A model generated the notes under the pieces. The model was not told where the DNA came from. It saw only the letters and a program-made list of their open reading frames with translations, and made no database searches. The translations under genes and the position numbers were made by a program. A stretch of DNA of 64,000 nucleotides. It comes from Chamaelirium japonicum (Eukaryota > Streptophyta > Magnoliopsida > Liliales > Melanthiaceae). Position 1 is the stretch's first letter, and each line of letters opens with the position of its first letter. This document shows, piece by piece, positions 1 through 10,805 of the stretch. The stretch covers positions 74,673,229 to 74,737,228 of the forward strand of contig OX393550.1 of the NCBI GenBank assembly GCA_947650365.1, given 5' to 3'.

Positions 1-108
1 CAAAAACACAAGTGTTTTGCCCGATTTAGTAGAAATCGACTCGATCGATTGAATCTATCCGATCGGTTAAAGATGACCGATCGGTTAAATTCAACCGGTG
101 GAGGTTGA

Positions 109-1052
109 GGCGATCGGGCAAAAACACAAGTGTTTTGCTCGATCCCCGGGGGTAAGAGTTCTGATCGGGGGAAGGGCAAGGCCGAAGCGTCTCGAGCCGA
201 TGCCACAGGTATGTTTCTGCCAACTTCTCTTCTCTTCGTTGCTTTTGATATTTGAGATTCTAACTGTTGAACTTTTGTATTGCTAGCAGATGTTCATATC
301 GGCTCTGCTCAGATGCTCAGAGATTTGGGTAAGGTTGACATCAACCACCCAACAGGTGTGATCCGGAAGCTCTGCAATCTTCCCAACGCTACCCTGGATG
401 AGGCCTACAACAGGCTCGAAGTTGTGGTAAGTGCATCAGCATGACTTGACTTTTGAGTTGTAATATTCCAAAATGTTTCTGATTTTTTCTTGGTTGTTGG
501 CAGAACTCAGCGGTCCTGAAGCTCACTAGTAGGCTCTTCAGGAGGGCCGGTGAGCGTGGGGCTTTGGCAGAAGTCTCTCGCTTGATCGCCGAACTAGAGG
601 CCGCGAACGAGGAGAAGGAGAAGCTGAAGAAAGCTTTATCTGCGAAGAAGGAAGCTCTAGCTGCCAAGAAGGAAGCTCTCCATAAGGAGATGATTGAGAG
701 CAAGAGATGGCTCGACAACTATACTGCTCGGGGTCATAAGCTCCACGAATTGAAGAACAAATTCTTCAAGGTGGAGACCTTGGCCATTGAACGTGCGTTG
801 GAAATAAAGGAGCTGAAGGCCCAACTTACTGCGAAGGATGTAGCTTCTGCTGCCAAGGAGAAGACCCTCATGAAAGAGCTTGAGCAGACACGCACCGAGT
901 GCGAGAGCTTCAGATCGACGGCGGAGAAAGCGGTAGAAGCCCTCAGGGCTCACACTAGCGGCGTCCTATCTTCCAAAGAGTCTGCAGTGAGCAAGGCTCG
1001 TGGTGGATCCGAAGGAGACAAGTCGCGCGCTCCAAGTGTGGCCAAGCCCTGA
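109..1052 (+). CDS. Antisense extra ORF of the Tat retrotransposon: spliced coiled-coil protein, C-terminal part
   Basis: Three exons can be read on the plus strand: 109-208 (the frame opens after a stop at 106-108; any true start may lie upstream), 290-426 and 504-1052. The introns (209-289, 427-503) have GT...AG borders and compatible phases. The last exon encodes a Lys/Glu/Ala-rich helix (for example RLIAELEAANEEKEKLKKAL) ending in a Ser/Lys-rich tail at a TGA, so a long coiled coil is predicted. It runs opposite to the neighbouring gag-pol and lies between integrase and the expected 3' LTR. That is where plant Tat elements are known to carry extra antisense ORFs related to plant mobile-domain or 'putative gypsy-type transposon' proteins. 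The N-terminal domain is not visible, so family assignment is an inference. Function unknown. Confidence 0.6.
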
Positions 1053-1204
1053 TGTAGTCTATCCTTTTCTTTTTGCTTTTGTACTTGTAAGCTCCGCACA
1101 TGTAAAAGCTCACTTTTGTATAAGGAATAAAGATATATTTTTGATATTGAAATTGAATGTCTTTTGTGTTGAACTCTCTAAATGGTTATGTTTCGAATGG
1201 AATG

Positions 1205-1565
1205 CTTGAATATGCTTAACACTTGCTTGTAAGGGGTCGAGTCGCAACTCGATCACCCAAACGTGTTAAGTAATTTGGTAATTGAAGGTTGTGTTAATCA
1301 TAACTCGAAACCGTTTAACATTTGCCTGTAAGGGGTTGAGTCGTAACTCAAGCACCCAAACTTGTTAAACGCTCTGGTAATTGAAGGTTATTTAACATTT
1401 TGCATGTAAGGGGTTGCGTCGCAACACGAGCTCCCAATTATTAAATTGACCCGGTGACTTGAAGGTTGTTTTGTTTCACAACCTGAAACCGTTTAACATC
1501 TGCCTGTAAGGGGTTGAGTCGCAACTCAAGCACCCAAACTTGTTAAACGACCTGGTAATTTGAAT
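1205..1565. repeat. Tandem repeats in the pol-to-3'LTR spacer of E1
   Basis: Four related blocks begin near 1226, 1324, 1407 and 1505. Each has the core TGTAAGGGGTTGAGTCGC, then AACTC, CACCCAAACTTGTTAAACG and a GGTAATTGAAGGTT-like tail, at roughly 80-100 bp spacing. GAGTCGCAACTC within each core is a palindrome. The 3' non-coding region of Tat elements is known for hypervariable tandem repeats that can seed satellites. Confidence 0.7.
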
Positions 1566-1647
1566 ATAGATGACTTGGAACTGCTTCGGAACTTGAGTCG
1601 ACAAGATGGACATTTGAAAATGATCTTTATTTAGCATGGAGTTTACA

Positions 1648-2843
1648 TCAAGGATAGAACATGTTGAGATGTCTAGCATTCCAAGCTCGTGGTAGTTTAT
1701 CTCCTTCTGGCGAAATCAGACGATAAGATCCTTTGCCTCCTATCGATTCGATGATGTAGGGTCCTTTCCAGTTGGGAACTAGTTTTTCACTGCTGTACTC
1801 TTTAGTGTTGTAGAAGACCGCCCTGAGGACTAGGCTGCCAATTGGGAACTGTCTCTTGCTGATCTTCTGATCGTAGGCTTGTTTGATCCTCTGTTGATAT
1901 TTGGCAACACGAATGGTAGCTCGATCGCGTAACTCTTCAGAGAGATCAAGATCATTGACTCGAAGCTCATCGTTAACCCCCTCTTCGATTGCTCTGATCT
2001 TCAAAGTGTTTGATATGGTTTCTGTTGGGATAACTCCTTCTGACCCATAGGTTAAGCAAAAGGGTGAGAACCCAGTTGATCTTCTCGGGATAGTTTGATA
2101 GCCCCACAAGACTTCAGGTAGGACTTGCTCCCACAAACCTTTCTTGTCATCGAGCTTCTTCTTGAGTAGACAAAGAATAGCTCTGTTAGAGGCTTCAACT
2201 TGGTCATTGCACTGAGAATACATTGGTGTTGAGTAGAAAAGCTTAATTCTATTATTTAGGCAGAACCCCGGAACTTGTCGGAGTCGAATTGAGCTCCATT
2301 GTCAGTAATTAAGACTTGTGGCGTGCCAAACCTTGAAAAGATGTTACGTCTGATGAACTTGATGACTTCATCGTCAGTCTCTCGAAAGAGTGGCACCGCT
2401 TCAACCCACTTGGTGAAGTAATCTGTGGCCAGTAGCAGATACTTCTTCTTGCTTGGTGTTGGTGGAAAAGGACCCAAGAAGTCCAACCCCCATTGATGGA
2501 AGGGCCATGGACTTGTTAGTTGATGGAGCTCGTCTGCTAGGAGATGGATAGCTCGAGCGTGTCACTGGCAAGGCTCGTATCTTTGAATCATTTGGTGAGC
2601 ATCCCTTGCCATTGTCGGCCAGTAGTAACCTTGAAACTTTGTCTTGGCTTCAAGAGATCTTCCTCCTGAATTATTTCCACAGGCTCCGGAATGGATATCG
2701 ATTAAGATTGCCTTTGCTTGTAAAGGACCAACGCATTTGACCAACATCCCGTTGTGCGATCTGAAATATAGATCTTCTCCTCGGAGGCTATAGCATGGAA
2801 GCTTTCTTTGAAGTCTTCTGGCTTGAATTGGATCTTCTGGCAT
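1648..2843 (-). pseudogene. Integrase region of E1 pol (broken)
   Basis: Three adjoining minus-strand frames carry integrase pieces in the right order. 2843-2562 holds the HHCC zinc-binding domain (HSGACGNNSGG ... GYYWPTM, final CQ). 2486-2256 holds the start of the catalytic core (MDFLGPFP and TDNGAQFD, the first two acidic residues). 2223-1648 supplies the third acidic residue (NDQVEASN) and a C-terminal GPY-like motif (WKGPYIIESI), ending in a stop at 1648-1650. Frames are broken near 2500-2560 and 2224-2255, so no full integrase can be made. The motifs are canonical for Ty3/gypsy integrases. Confidence 0.88.
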
Positions 2844-3099
2844 TCTGCCTTGTTTGAAGAAGTCGAAGATTGGTCGTCTCTAATCTTCGGGTTCAAGTGT
2901 TGTGACATGGTCAGAAGTTGGCTGTTCTCCACCCCCAGATCTTTCTGTAGTGGCGACGACCTGCTGCTCGAGGGTAATCTTGAGCGATTCTTGATAGTCG
3001 ATTTGTATTCTTCTTTCTTCGAGTGAATCTCCAAGAACCAAGGCAGCATTAGCCAGGGCATCTGCCTCTCGATTTTCTGCTCTCGGGACTTGAATAAAT

Positions 3100-3538
3100 T
3101 CAGTGCTAGCAAAATATTATTGGTGATGTCGCACCAGGACTAAGTAATACTGCATTCTTTCTTCTCGCGTCGTGTACTCCCCGTTGATCTGCCTTATTAT
3201 TAGCTGGGAGTCACTGTAGACGACGAGTCGATCTATCCCCAGGGATTCAGCCATTTCAAGCCCGGAGATGAGTACCTCGTACTCGGCTTTATTGTTGGTA
3301 GCGTTGAATCCAAGGGAATGCCCTTCTGAAAATGATCAAGTTCAGGGGATACTAAGACTATCCCAATTCTCGAACTGATCGCGCTCGAAGCTCCATCAGT
3401 ATAGAGTTTCCATTGAGCCGGCGAAGTAGCAGGAGCCTCAAGGCTTGGATTGGTCTTTGGAATCAGATTGAATGGAGGTTCATCTCCTTCTTCGAGGCGC
3501 ATATCGACATCTTCCTCCCAAGTTATGGGGTCTTCCAC
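3100..3538 (-). pseudogene. Second RNase H domain (Tat type) of E1 pol, broken
   Basis: A frame at 3538-3233 contains WKLYTDGASS followed by GIVLVSPE, the first strand and catalytic Asp of the additional RNase H found in Tat-group elements between the ordinary RT/RNase H and integrase. Continuation toward 3100 is in other frames, so the domain is interrupted. Its place downstream of RT/RNase H and upstream of the zinc-binding integrase segment supports the call. Confidence 0.7.
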
Positions 3539-3692
3539 GGGGAAGTCGGCTAGGAAGTCAGCGACTACCTGCCCTTTGAGTAAAGTGCGAGGTTCAAATT
3601 AAATCCCGAGGCACTCATTTCGATCACCCATTTGGTTATTTGACCTGCTCGACTTGCCTTGTTGAGGATGTCTTTGAGTGGGTATTCTGAGA

Positions 3693-4904
3693 TTACTGTG
3701 ATCGTATGGGAGATAAAATAGGGTTGAATACATCGTGATGCTGTGAGCAGGCTAGTATGACCTTCTCAATCTTTGAGTAGCGAGTCTCTGCATGAAGAAG
3801 TGTATGACTGATGTAGTAGACCGGATGTTCGACACCTTCTCTTTTATTGACCAGGACCGCACTAATTGCTTGATCAGTGATGGCGAGATAGAGCCAAAGA
3901 TCTTCTTTTGGGAGTGGAGCTGTTAAAATGGGAGCTCGCACGAGATAACTCTTGACGTCTTGAAAAACTTGTTCGCAACTTGGACTCCATCCAGAGGTAT
4001 CCGCCTTTCGCAACTTGTCGAAGAGCGGTTTGCACTTATCGGAAGATTTCGAGATGAATCGAATGAGGGCAGCTAATCTTTCAGTGAGGCGTTGCACCTC
4101 TTTTCGATTGGTAGGCAATGACATATCGAGGATAGCTCGAATTTGGTCAGGGTTGGCTTCGATACCTCTCCTGGTCACAAGGTGACCCAGGAACTTGCCC
4201 GATTGAACACCGAAAGCATATTTATCTGGATTGAGCTTTATGCGGTACTTTTGGAGGATTTGAAATATTTTTGCCAGATCAGAGAGGTGGCTCTCACGAT
4301 TGGAGCTTTTAGTGAGGAGATCGTCAACATAAACTTCGATGTTGCGTCCGATTTGATCTTCGAACATCTTTGTGACCAGCCTTTGATAGGTTGATCCAGC
4401 ATTCTTGAGGCCGAAGGACATTACGTTGTAGCAGTAAAGACCTCGGTCAGTCACAAAGCATGTCTTCTCCTGATCGTCCGGATGTCGGGGAATCTGATTA
4501 TACCCCGAGTATCCGTCCATGAAAGATAGGAGCTCGTGGCTAGCAGTGGCATCGACGAGTCTATCTATCCTTGGCATGGGGAATGGGTCTTTGGGACAAG
4601 CCTTGTTGAGGTTGGTGAAGTCGATGCGTACTCTGACTTTCCCGTTCTTCTTTGGGACAGTGACTATATTGGAGATCCAAGTAGGGTACTCTACTTCACA
4701 AATAAAGTCTGCTCCGAGTAGCTTACTGATCTCCTCTTGAACTGCAACTTGTTGTTCTGGCTGGATCATGCGTGGTTTTTGCTTGATGGGCTTCACTCCT
4801 TCTTTGATTGCGAGTCGGTGACACGCATCGTCTGGGTTGATCCCAAGCATATCTTTGAAACACCAAGCGAAGACATCGATGTTGGATCGAAGGAAGGATA
4901 CCAT
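3693..4904 (-). CDS. Reverse transcriptase and first RNase H segment of E1 pol
   Basis: Longest intact pol frame, 403 codons. RT motifs in order: TVPKKNGKVRVRIDFTNLN near residues 82-100, SFMDGYSGYNQI (catalytic Asp, about residue 130), SFGLKNAGSTYQ (about 163-174) and YVDD at about 192-195. The tether FLGHLVTRRGIEANP follows, then the start of an RNase H-like domain (LYLAITDQAISAVL ... PVYYISHTL). It is preceded by protease and followed by the second RNase H, as in Ty3/gypsy pol. The frame ends early inside RNase H, so it is one piece of a polyprotein rather than a separate gene. Confidence 0.9.
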   Translation of the reverse strand: MVSFLRSNIDVFAWCFKDMLGINPDDACHRLAIKEGVKPIKQKPRMIQPEQQVAVQEEISKLLGADFICEVEYPTWISNIVTVPKKNGKVRVRIDFTNLNKACPKDPFPMPRIDRLVDATASHELLSFMDGYSGYNQIPRHPDDQEKTCFVTDRGLYCYNVMSFGLKNAGSTYQRLVTKMFEDQIGRNIEVYVDDLLTKSSNRESHLSDLAKIFQILQKYRIKLNPDKYAFGVQSGKFLGHLVTRRGIEANPDQIRAILDMSLPTNRKEVQRLTERLAALIRFISKSSDKCKPLFDKLRKADTSGWSPSCEQVFQDVKSYLVRAPILTAPLPKEDLWLYLAITDQAISAVLVNKREGVEHPVYYISHTLLHAETRYSKIEKVILACSQHHDVFNPILSPIRSQ

Positions 4905-5057
4905 GTCTCGTGCTTCTGCGTCACTGAGACCGGTATCGATGAAGGTTTCTCGAGAGAGATCTTCACTGCCGATGTTGATTGGAGAGATTTCTTCGATTGA
5001 AGGTGAGGCCTCCCACTCGATCGACGGGGGTTCAGACAGTGGGATCTCCTTTGGTTG

Positions 5058-5520
5058 CTATCTTGAAGAGGGACCAGCTTCATCTCTTGGTCTTTTTGGG
5101 GGAGCGAGATTTATCCTGCGATCTGTTTTGGCAGCGGCTGCTTCGCAGGATCGCCCAGTTTGTTGATCTCCTCGAATGCAAACAATACCCTCTCCCGTTG
5201 CAAATTTGAGGAGTTGATGGTAGGAGGAGGAGATAACATTGATCTGATGGAGGAATGGTCGACCAAGGATGATGTTGTAGTTGGTTGTTCCTTCGACGAT
5301 TGCGAACCTTACCAAGACTCGAGTCTCTCGGCTGAGGTCGAGGGTGAATCTTGATTCCCCCATTGTTATGCTCTGCTCCCCGTTGAAGCCCGTGATCACC
5401 GTTGGGACGACCTCAAGACTAGAGTATTTATGTCCCAGGCGTTTGAAGCAGTCTGAGAACATGATATCGATAGAGTTTCCTGTGTCGATGAGGATGCGGT
5501 TGACAATGCTCCCGTCAATA
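5058..5520 (-). pseudogene. Retropepsin-type protease segment of E1
   Basis: Translation across 5520-5455 gives an ILIDTGNS motif, the D-T/S-G active site of retrotransposon aspartic proteases. It is followed by the downstream fold (VRFAIVEGTTNYNIILGRPFL, with the conserved ILGR turn) to about 5250 and a linker toward RT. It lies between gag and RT. The start is not defined because the upstream frame is interrupted. Confidence 0.75.
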
Positions 5521-5672
5521 ATGAGCTTCAGGACCAGGGGGTCCCGATGTGGAGTGTGGACTCCTTGAAGGTCAGAGTCATTGAAGATGATGGAGGACCA
5601 AGTTAAGCCCTTGACAGGTTTCTCGATTCAGGTATCCTCCTTGTTCGCTGCAGAGCGAATATTGAAGATGCG

Positions 5673-6611
5673 TCACACTTGCCGATTAACTTCTTTCCCC
5701 GTCAATGTCTGATTGTGCAACGATCCGTGAATGCCAAAGACGTTGGCACGCACAGGGATAGGTGATTGATCGGTAGAGATTTGATGGATCCAGCAAGCTT
5801 CTTTCCCCTTTGCGGAGGGTCGACATTGATCTTGTCCGTATTTCACGAACTCTTGGAGATGGCCTTCTTTCAGTAAATCCTCGAGATGATATCTCAGTCG
5901 GTAGCATCGATCGGTAGAATGGCCATGATTGTGGTGAAAATCGTAGTAGACCATTTTATCAGCTGTGACCTTGGTATCAGGCTGCAGAGGATTCGGCCTT
6001 CGGAGGAACTCTTCATGTTGAATTCGATCGAGGATCTGTTCGATCGGTAGAGTCCAATCCGTGAATGTAGCTTTCTTCGAAGGGGATCTACGCTCATCGT
6101 TCCTTGGTCGCTTGGATGCAGGGGGAATAACTGCCTCTGCATTGTGAGCTTTGGCAGCGTACTTTGGGGCTTCTCTTTCGACGGGTCATCGCTTTGTTTC
6201 CCATCCCTTCTGGGTGACTTGATCATCTTCGACTTCGATTTCCCTCTGGATTCGATCGAACATCGAACCCAGGGATGGGGGAGGATTGCGGATGAAATCA
6301 TTATAGATGTGCAGATCAAAATGGAGGGCATTCTGGAAGGCTAATATGATAGCCTCGTTATCCAGATGTCGTCCTGATAGAGCGGCGTGCTCGTTACAGA
6401 ATCTTCACGTGAAGCTACGAAGGCTCTCATCAGCTCCCATCCTCAGCCTGTAGAGGGAGTCTAGCTTCTTCTCCGGCTTCAAGTTGAGCTGATAATATTG
6501 CACGAAATGGTTAGCCAAGACTCCGAACTGGGTGATGGATCCAGCCCGAAGGTTATGGTACCAATCGAGGGATGGCTCGTCTAGGCTCTCGGCGAAGGTA
6601 CGGCAGAGCAC
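5673..6611 (-). pseudogene. Gag remnant of E1
   Basis: The segment at 6611-6405 reads SLDEPSLDWYHNLRAGSI and continues RLRMGADESLRSF, the conserved core of plant Ty3 gag. Other frames carry the middle. At 5954-5673 a Tat-type terminal motif appears (FHHNHGHSTDRC ... EDLLKEGHLQEFV), a zinc-knuckle-like block whose expected first Cys is Tyr. It aligns with the single longer gag frame in E2 (9005-9721), which shows that E1 gag is frameshifted. Confidence 0.8.
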
Positions 6612-7667
6612 GTTGTTCTCTTCTTCGTGCGGTGTCAGAGCTTGCTTGAAGGCCAGTATGTGGAGAGTCGGATCTCCTTGAGGCGATTAAATTTGGGGAG
6701 AGTTGGAGTTCTCCACCCCTTTGGAAATGTCGATTGAAACAAACTCCGGTGAAGAGGTCCAGCAGAAGAATACCCCTCTCTGCGACCATGCCCTCGACTT
6801 GGATGCAGATCGAGAGGCAAGATCGAGAGGTCTTATTCGGGCCTTTGAGTAGTGGCCGGATAGAGCCGATGACGGAGATCCATTCCAGCTTCATGCTGGA
6901 GTGGGAGGGATGGAGAAGCTCTGCTCTTTGAGGGTGCCCCTTTCATCTGGTGCCTTCCTTGAAAGGTGGGCTTTGATTGTGTTCGTCTGGCACAGTTGCG
7001 ACCCGAAGATGATTGAGAGGACTCATCATCGATACGATCCCATACACTTTGCTTCCATGGAGCAGCAGAGGGAGTTGGGTCACGACGAATCCTCTCAAAG
7101 GCAGCGGTGCCCATTGACCTTCGTGGCTCGAAGTGAATCGATTGTCGTGGAGGATCAACTCTTTCGCAGAATGAAGGGATAGGGAGAGCAATTCCGGCCT
7201 CGGAGGCTGCCTTCTTGAGGGCGTCCCTTTCAGCTGTGAGGGTGACGTTCTGCTTGGCTAATTGTAGTGGTTGAAAGTCGACCGCTGAAATTTGGTAGAT
7301 AGATGGCGGGTCTTCAGCAGGAGCAGGGGTAGTCTACCCTATTGACTGTCGAGGGGGTGGGGCGATCGACCGATCTCCCGCTTCCTGAACGAACTCCCAT
7401 TTCGGGGACAGCGAGGGGCTACTCGAAGTTGAGCCGTTGACTCATCGAACGAGTCTCTGGTCGAGGTTGACGTGTGTTACTTCCCTCTGGATGATCCTGA
7501 TGCTTCGTCTTCACCATTTAGAGAGAGCGAAGGATGCAACAAGATTGCCGGTATCCTAACGGTATGTCTGCTCAACTGAAGGGGCTAGGAAGTTTGACTA
7601 TCTAGACCGGTTGTCTGCTCAACCGATCTGATGTTTATTGCAGAGTGAACTTGGTTTCTCGTTCTAT

Positions 7668-7683
7668 CCCATAGACGGTGCCA
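7668..7683 (-). other. Primer-binding-site region of E1
   Basis: On the minus strand TGGCACCGTCTATGGG begins three bases after the LTR end (...CCCACA/GTT). The equivalent site in E2 is TGGCGCCGTCTGTCGG. Starting with TGG next to an LTR CA end is the expected layout for a tRNA primer site. The tRNA species was not determined. Confidence 0.65.
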
Positions 7684-7686
7684 AAC

Positions 7687-8686
7687 TGTGGGGGGAAAAT
7701 CTTCATGCCGACCCGAAGACTTCACTCCACCAGTCAATTGAAGTTGAATGGTAGATCTGTTGATTGAAAGGTGGCTTCGAAGGTTTGATGCTTCGATGAT
7801 TTTAAGTTAACACTTCCAATATGCAAGTAGAGAATATTGACACAAGATGTGATCTCGGAGTTTAGCCGAAGCCTACGTCTCCGTGCTATAGGGAGTAACC
7901 CGAATTCACTAAAATTGTTTGTTCACTGTGACCTCGACAGGCCGAGTGTCACTGAAGTATCTCCGATCTCTTCAGAGACAAGAAGAAGATCAAGGAGAGT
8001 TGGGAGATCGAAACCTGGAATTCCAGAGCTCTGGTTTCTGAAATCAGATTTCAGATTTTGATTATGGATCTGGATCTGGGATCCCTTTTCATTTGAAGGC
8101 TCTGCTATTTATAGAATTTCCTGGGAGGAAAGCTGGGGCAAATGACGATTTTTGTTATCATATCTGGGGATCCCACAAACAGGGGTGGGTCCCACCGTTG
8201 TCTCTAGGGATCTTCCAGGCAGGACTGATGGGTCCCGCGGTAGTCTCGGTGGGATCGCCAGGCAGGGTTGGTGGGTCCCGCGGTAGTCTCTGTGGGCTCA
8301 CCAGGAAGGGCCGGTGGGTCCCGTGATAGTCTCTGTGGGCCCACCAGGCAGGGCCGGTGGGTCCCGCGGTAGTCTCTGTGGGCCCACCAGGCAGGGCCGG
8401 TGGGTCCCGCGGTAGTCTCTGTGGGCCCACTAGGCAGGGCCGGTGGGTCCCTCGGTAGTCTCTGTGGGTCCACCAGACAGGGCCGGTGGGTCCCGCGGTA
8501 GTTTCTGTGGGCCCACCAGACAGGGCCGGTGGGTCCCGCGGTAGTCTCTGTAGGCCCACCAGGCAGGGCCGGTGGGTCCCTCGGTAGTCTCTGTGGGTCC
8601 ACCAGGCAGGGTCGGTGGGTCCCTCGCTAGTCTCTGTGGGTCCCGCGGTAGTCTCCGTGGGCTTTTTACCAAAATTTGCACCCACA
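7687..8686 (-). repeat. 5' LTR of E1 (1,000 bp)
   Basis: Starts TG and ends CA on either strand. The boundaries are fixed by comparison with the LTR at 10806-11701 and the solo LTR at 61454-62201. The minus strand begins TGTGGGTGCAAATTTTGG, then carries about ten copies of a 43-bp minisatellite, a TATA-like TATAAATAGCAG near 8106-8117, and a conserved segment containing the complement of CGGAGACGTAGGCTTCGG (about 7869-7886). Likely U3 with promoter, then R/U5. Confidence 0.9.
8185..8660. repeat. 43-bp minisatellite in E1 LTR, about 10.5 copies
   Basis: Consensus pieces on the plus strand: GGGTCCCGCGGTAGTCTCTG, TGGGCCCACCAGGCAGGGCC, GGT. Units are nearly all exactly 43 bp and differ by point changes. 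Long open frames across it are an artefact of periodicity. Confidence 0.92.
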
Positions 8687-9004
8687 GGAGTCATTGAAGA
8701 TGATAGATGGCCATGCTAGGCTTTTGATGGGTTTCTCGACCCATGTATCTTCTTTGTTCGCTGCGGAGCAAACATTGAAGATACGTCACACTTGCTGATC
8801 AACCTACCGGTCAGCATTTGATTGTGAAGCGCTCAATGGATGCCAAAAATGTTGGCTCGCACGGATATGGTTGATGGATTGGTAGAGACTTGATGGATCC
8901 AGCAAGCTTCCTTCCCCTTGGCTGAAGGAGGTTGGTGTTGATCTCGTCTGCCTTTGATGAATTCTTGGAGGTGGCTTCAAGCAGCAGATCTTCCAGATGA
9001 TATT

Positions 9005-9721
9005 TTAGTCGGAAGCATCAATCGGTCGGATGACCGTGGTTGTGGTGGAAGTCACAGTAGACGGTCCTATCAGCAGTGACCTTGGTATCTGGCTGCAGAG
9101 GGTTAGGCCGGCGAAGAAATCCTCGTGTTGAATCTGATCGAGGATCTGTTCGATTGGTAGAGTCCAATCAGTGAATGTTGTCTTCTTCAGAGGCGATCTA
9201 TGACCGTCGTTCCTTGGCCGCTTAGCTAGTGGAGGTATTATTGTTTCTGCATTGTGAGCTTTGGCGGTATGCTTGGGCGCTCCTTTCTTGGCAGGTTGCC
9301 ATCTTGTTTCACGTCCCTTCCGGGCGATCTGATCATCTTCGACTTCGATCTCCCTCTGGATTCGATCAAACATTGAACCCAGGGAAGGTGGAGGATTGCG
9401 GATGAAGTCATTGTAGATATGCAGGTCGAATCGGAGGGCGTTTTGGAAGGCTAACATGATTGCCTCGTCGTCCAGATGTCGCCTGGAGAGAGCAGCGTGC
9501 TCGTTGCGGAACCTTCGCATGAAGCTGCGAAGACTCTCGTCGGCTCCCATCCTTAGCCAATAGAGGGAATCGAGTTTCTTCTCTGGCTTTAGGTTGAGTT
9601 GATAGTGTTGCATGAAATAATTCGCCAAGACTCCAAATTGGGTGATAGACCCAGCCCGAAGGTTATGGTACCAATCAAGAGAGGGCTCGTCAAGGCTTCC
9701 GGCGAAGGTTCGGCAGAGCAC
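9005..9721 (-). CDS. Gag protein of E2 (partial, largely intact frame)
   Basis: A frame of 238 codons containing the Ty3 gag core: SLDEPSLDWYHNLRAGSI near the start, WLRMGADESLRSFMRRFRNE, HLDDEAIMLAFQNALR, then a basic Lys/Arg-rich region and an IEQILDQIQHEDF-like linker. Near the end it slips out of the frame that would give the HNHGH knuckle (compare E1 at 5673-5954). The visible first Met is probably internal, because related sequence continues upstream in other frames to about 10390. Gag would package element RNA in the cytoplasm. Downstream protease and pol have been separated by the E1 insertion. Confidence 0.82.
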   Translation of the reverse strand: MLCRTFAGSLDEPSLDWYHNLRAGSITQFGVLANYFMQHYQLNLKPEKKLDSLYWLRMGADESLRSFMRRFRNEHAALSRRHLDDEAIMLAFQNALRFDLHIYNDFIRNPPPSLGSMFDRIQREIEVEDDQIARKGRETRWQPAKKGAPKHTAKAHNAETIIPPLAKRPRNDGHRSPLKKTTFTDWTLPIEQILDQIQHEDFFAGLTLCSQIPRSLLIGPSTVTSTTTTVIRPIDASD

Positions 9722-10805
9722 GTTGTTCTCTTCTTCGTGCGGTGTTAGAGCTTGCCTGAAGACTAGGATGTGGAGGGTAGGATCCCCCTTAAGGTAGTTG
9801 AACTTCGGGAGGGTTGGGGTTCTCCAACCTCTTGGAAAGGATGATTGAAATAAGCTCTGGTGGAGAGGTCCAGCGGAAGAGTACCCTCCTCTGCGACCGT
9901 GTCCCCGACCTGGATGCAGATCGAGGGGTAAAAGTGAGAGGTCTCGACCATCGCCCCGAGTCGTTGCAGGATGGATCTAGTATCAAGGTCGATGTGAGTT
10001 TCTTGATGGAGTGGGAGAGAAGGAGAGACTCTGCCTCTTGAAGGTGCTTCTTTCGCCCGATGCCTCACTCGCAGGTTGGGTTTTGACTGTGTCTGCCTAA
10101 CATAGTCGCGACCCGAAGATTATTGCGAGGACCGGTCATCGATGCGATCCCAAATGCTTTGCTTCCACGGGGCAGCAGAGGGGGTTGGCTCACGTTGACT
10201 CTTCTATGGGGCTGCTGTGTCTGTAGACTTTCGTAACTCGGAGTAAATCGATCACCGTGGCAGATCGACTCTCTCGTTGAATGAAGGGACTGGAAGGGCG
10301 ACCCCAGCATCAGAAGCAGCCTTCTTGAGCACATCTCTTTCGGCTGTGAGTGTGGCATTCTGCTTAGCCAACTGTAGCAGCTGGAAGTCAAATACCAAGA
10401 TTTGGTAGGTTGATGGAGGGTCTTCTACAGGAGTGGGGGCAGTTTGCCCGATCGATTATCGAAGAGGCTAGGGAATCGATCGATCTTCCACTTCCTGAAT
10501 GAATAACCATCTCAGGGAGAGTAAGAGGCTGTCCGAAGTTAAGTCATTGACTCATTGAACGAGTCTCTGGATGAGGCTGCTGGTTCTGCCGAGTGTTACT
10601 TCCCTCTGGATGATCCTGATACCTCGTCTTCGCCATTTAGGGAAAGCGAAGGAAGCAACCAGATCGCCGGTGTCCTAACGGTTGTCTGCTCAACCGAGGG
10701 GGCAGGGAAGTTTGGTGATCTAGATCGGTTGTCTGCTCAACCGATCTGATACTTATTGTATAGCGAACTTAGCTTTTTGAACAGATCCGACAGACGGCGC
10801 CAAAC

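Larger units (their letters stand above)
1..8686 (-). mobile_element. Inner Tat-lineage Ty3/gypsy retrotransposon (E1), 3' LTR beyond the left edge
   Basis: Read on the minus strand the order is 5' LTR (7687-8686), primer-binding site, gag, protease, RT, RNase H, a second RNase H, integrase, tandem-repeat spacer, antisense ORF. Two RNase H-type domains and the antisense ORF are hallmarks of the Tat group. All protein domains are recognisable, but the reading frame is broken many times, so the copy is non-autonomous. Immediately right of the LTR (from 8687) lies gag sequence of a second copy of the same family, so E1 inserted into E2. The 3' LTR and second target-site copy are outside the window; the adjacent five bases are GGAGT. 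Confidence 0.9.

Noticed and set aside
389-718. Minus-strand Ser/Ala-rich frame (also 657-953)
   Set aside because: Shadow of the plus-strand coiled-coil exon.
8185-8660. Regular 43-bp repeats considered as a CRISPR array
   Set aside because: Units are contiguous with no unique spacers, lie inside an LTR, and the genome is eukaryotic.
8158-8694. 178-codon minus-strand frame rich in ETTAGPT repeats (and similar frames at 11191-11714 and 61326-61751)
   Set aside because: Open only because the 43-bp LTR minisatellite lacks stops. Three frames are open at once and the LTR is non-coding.
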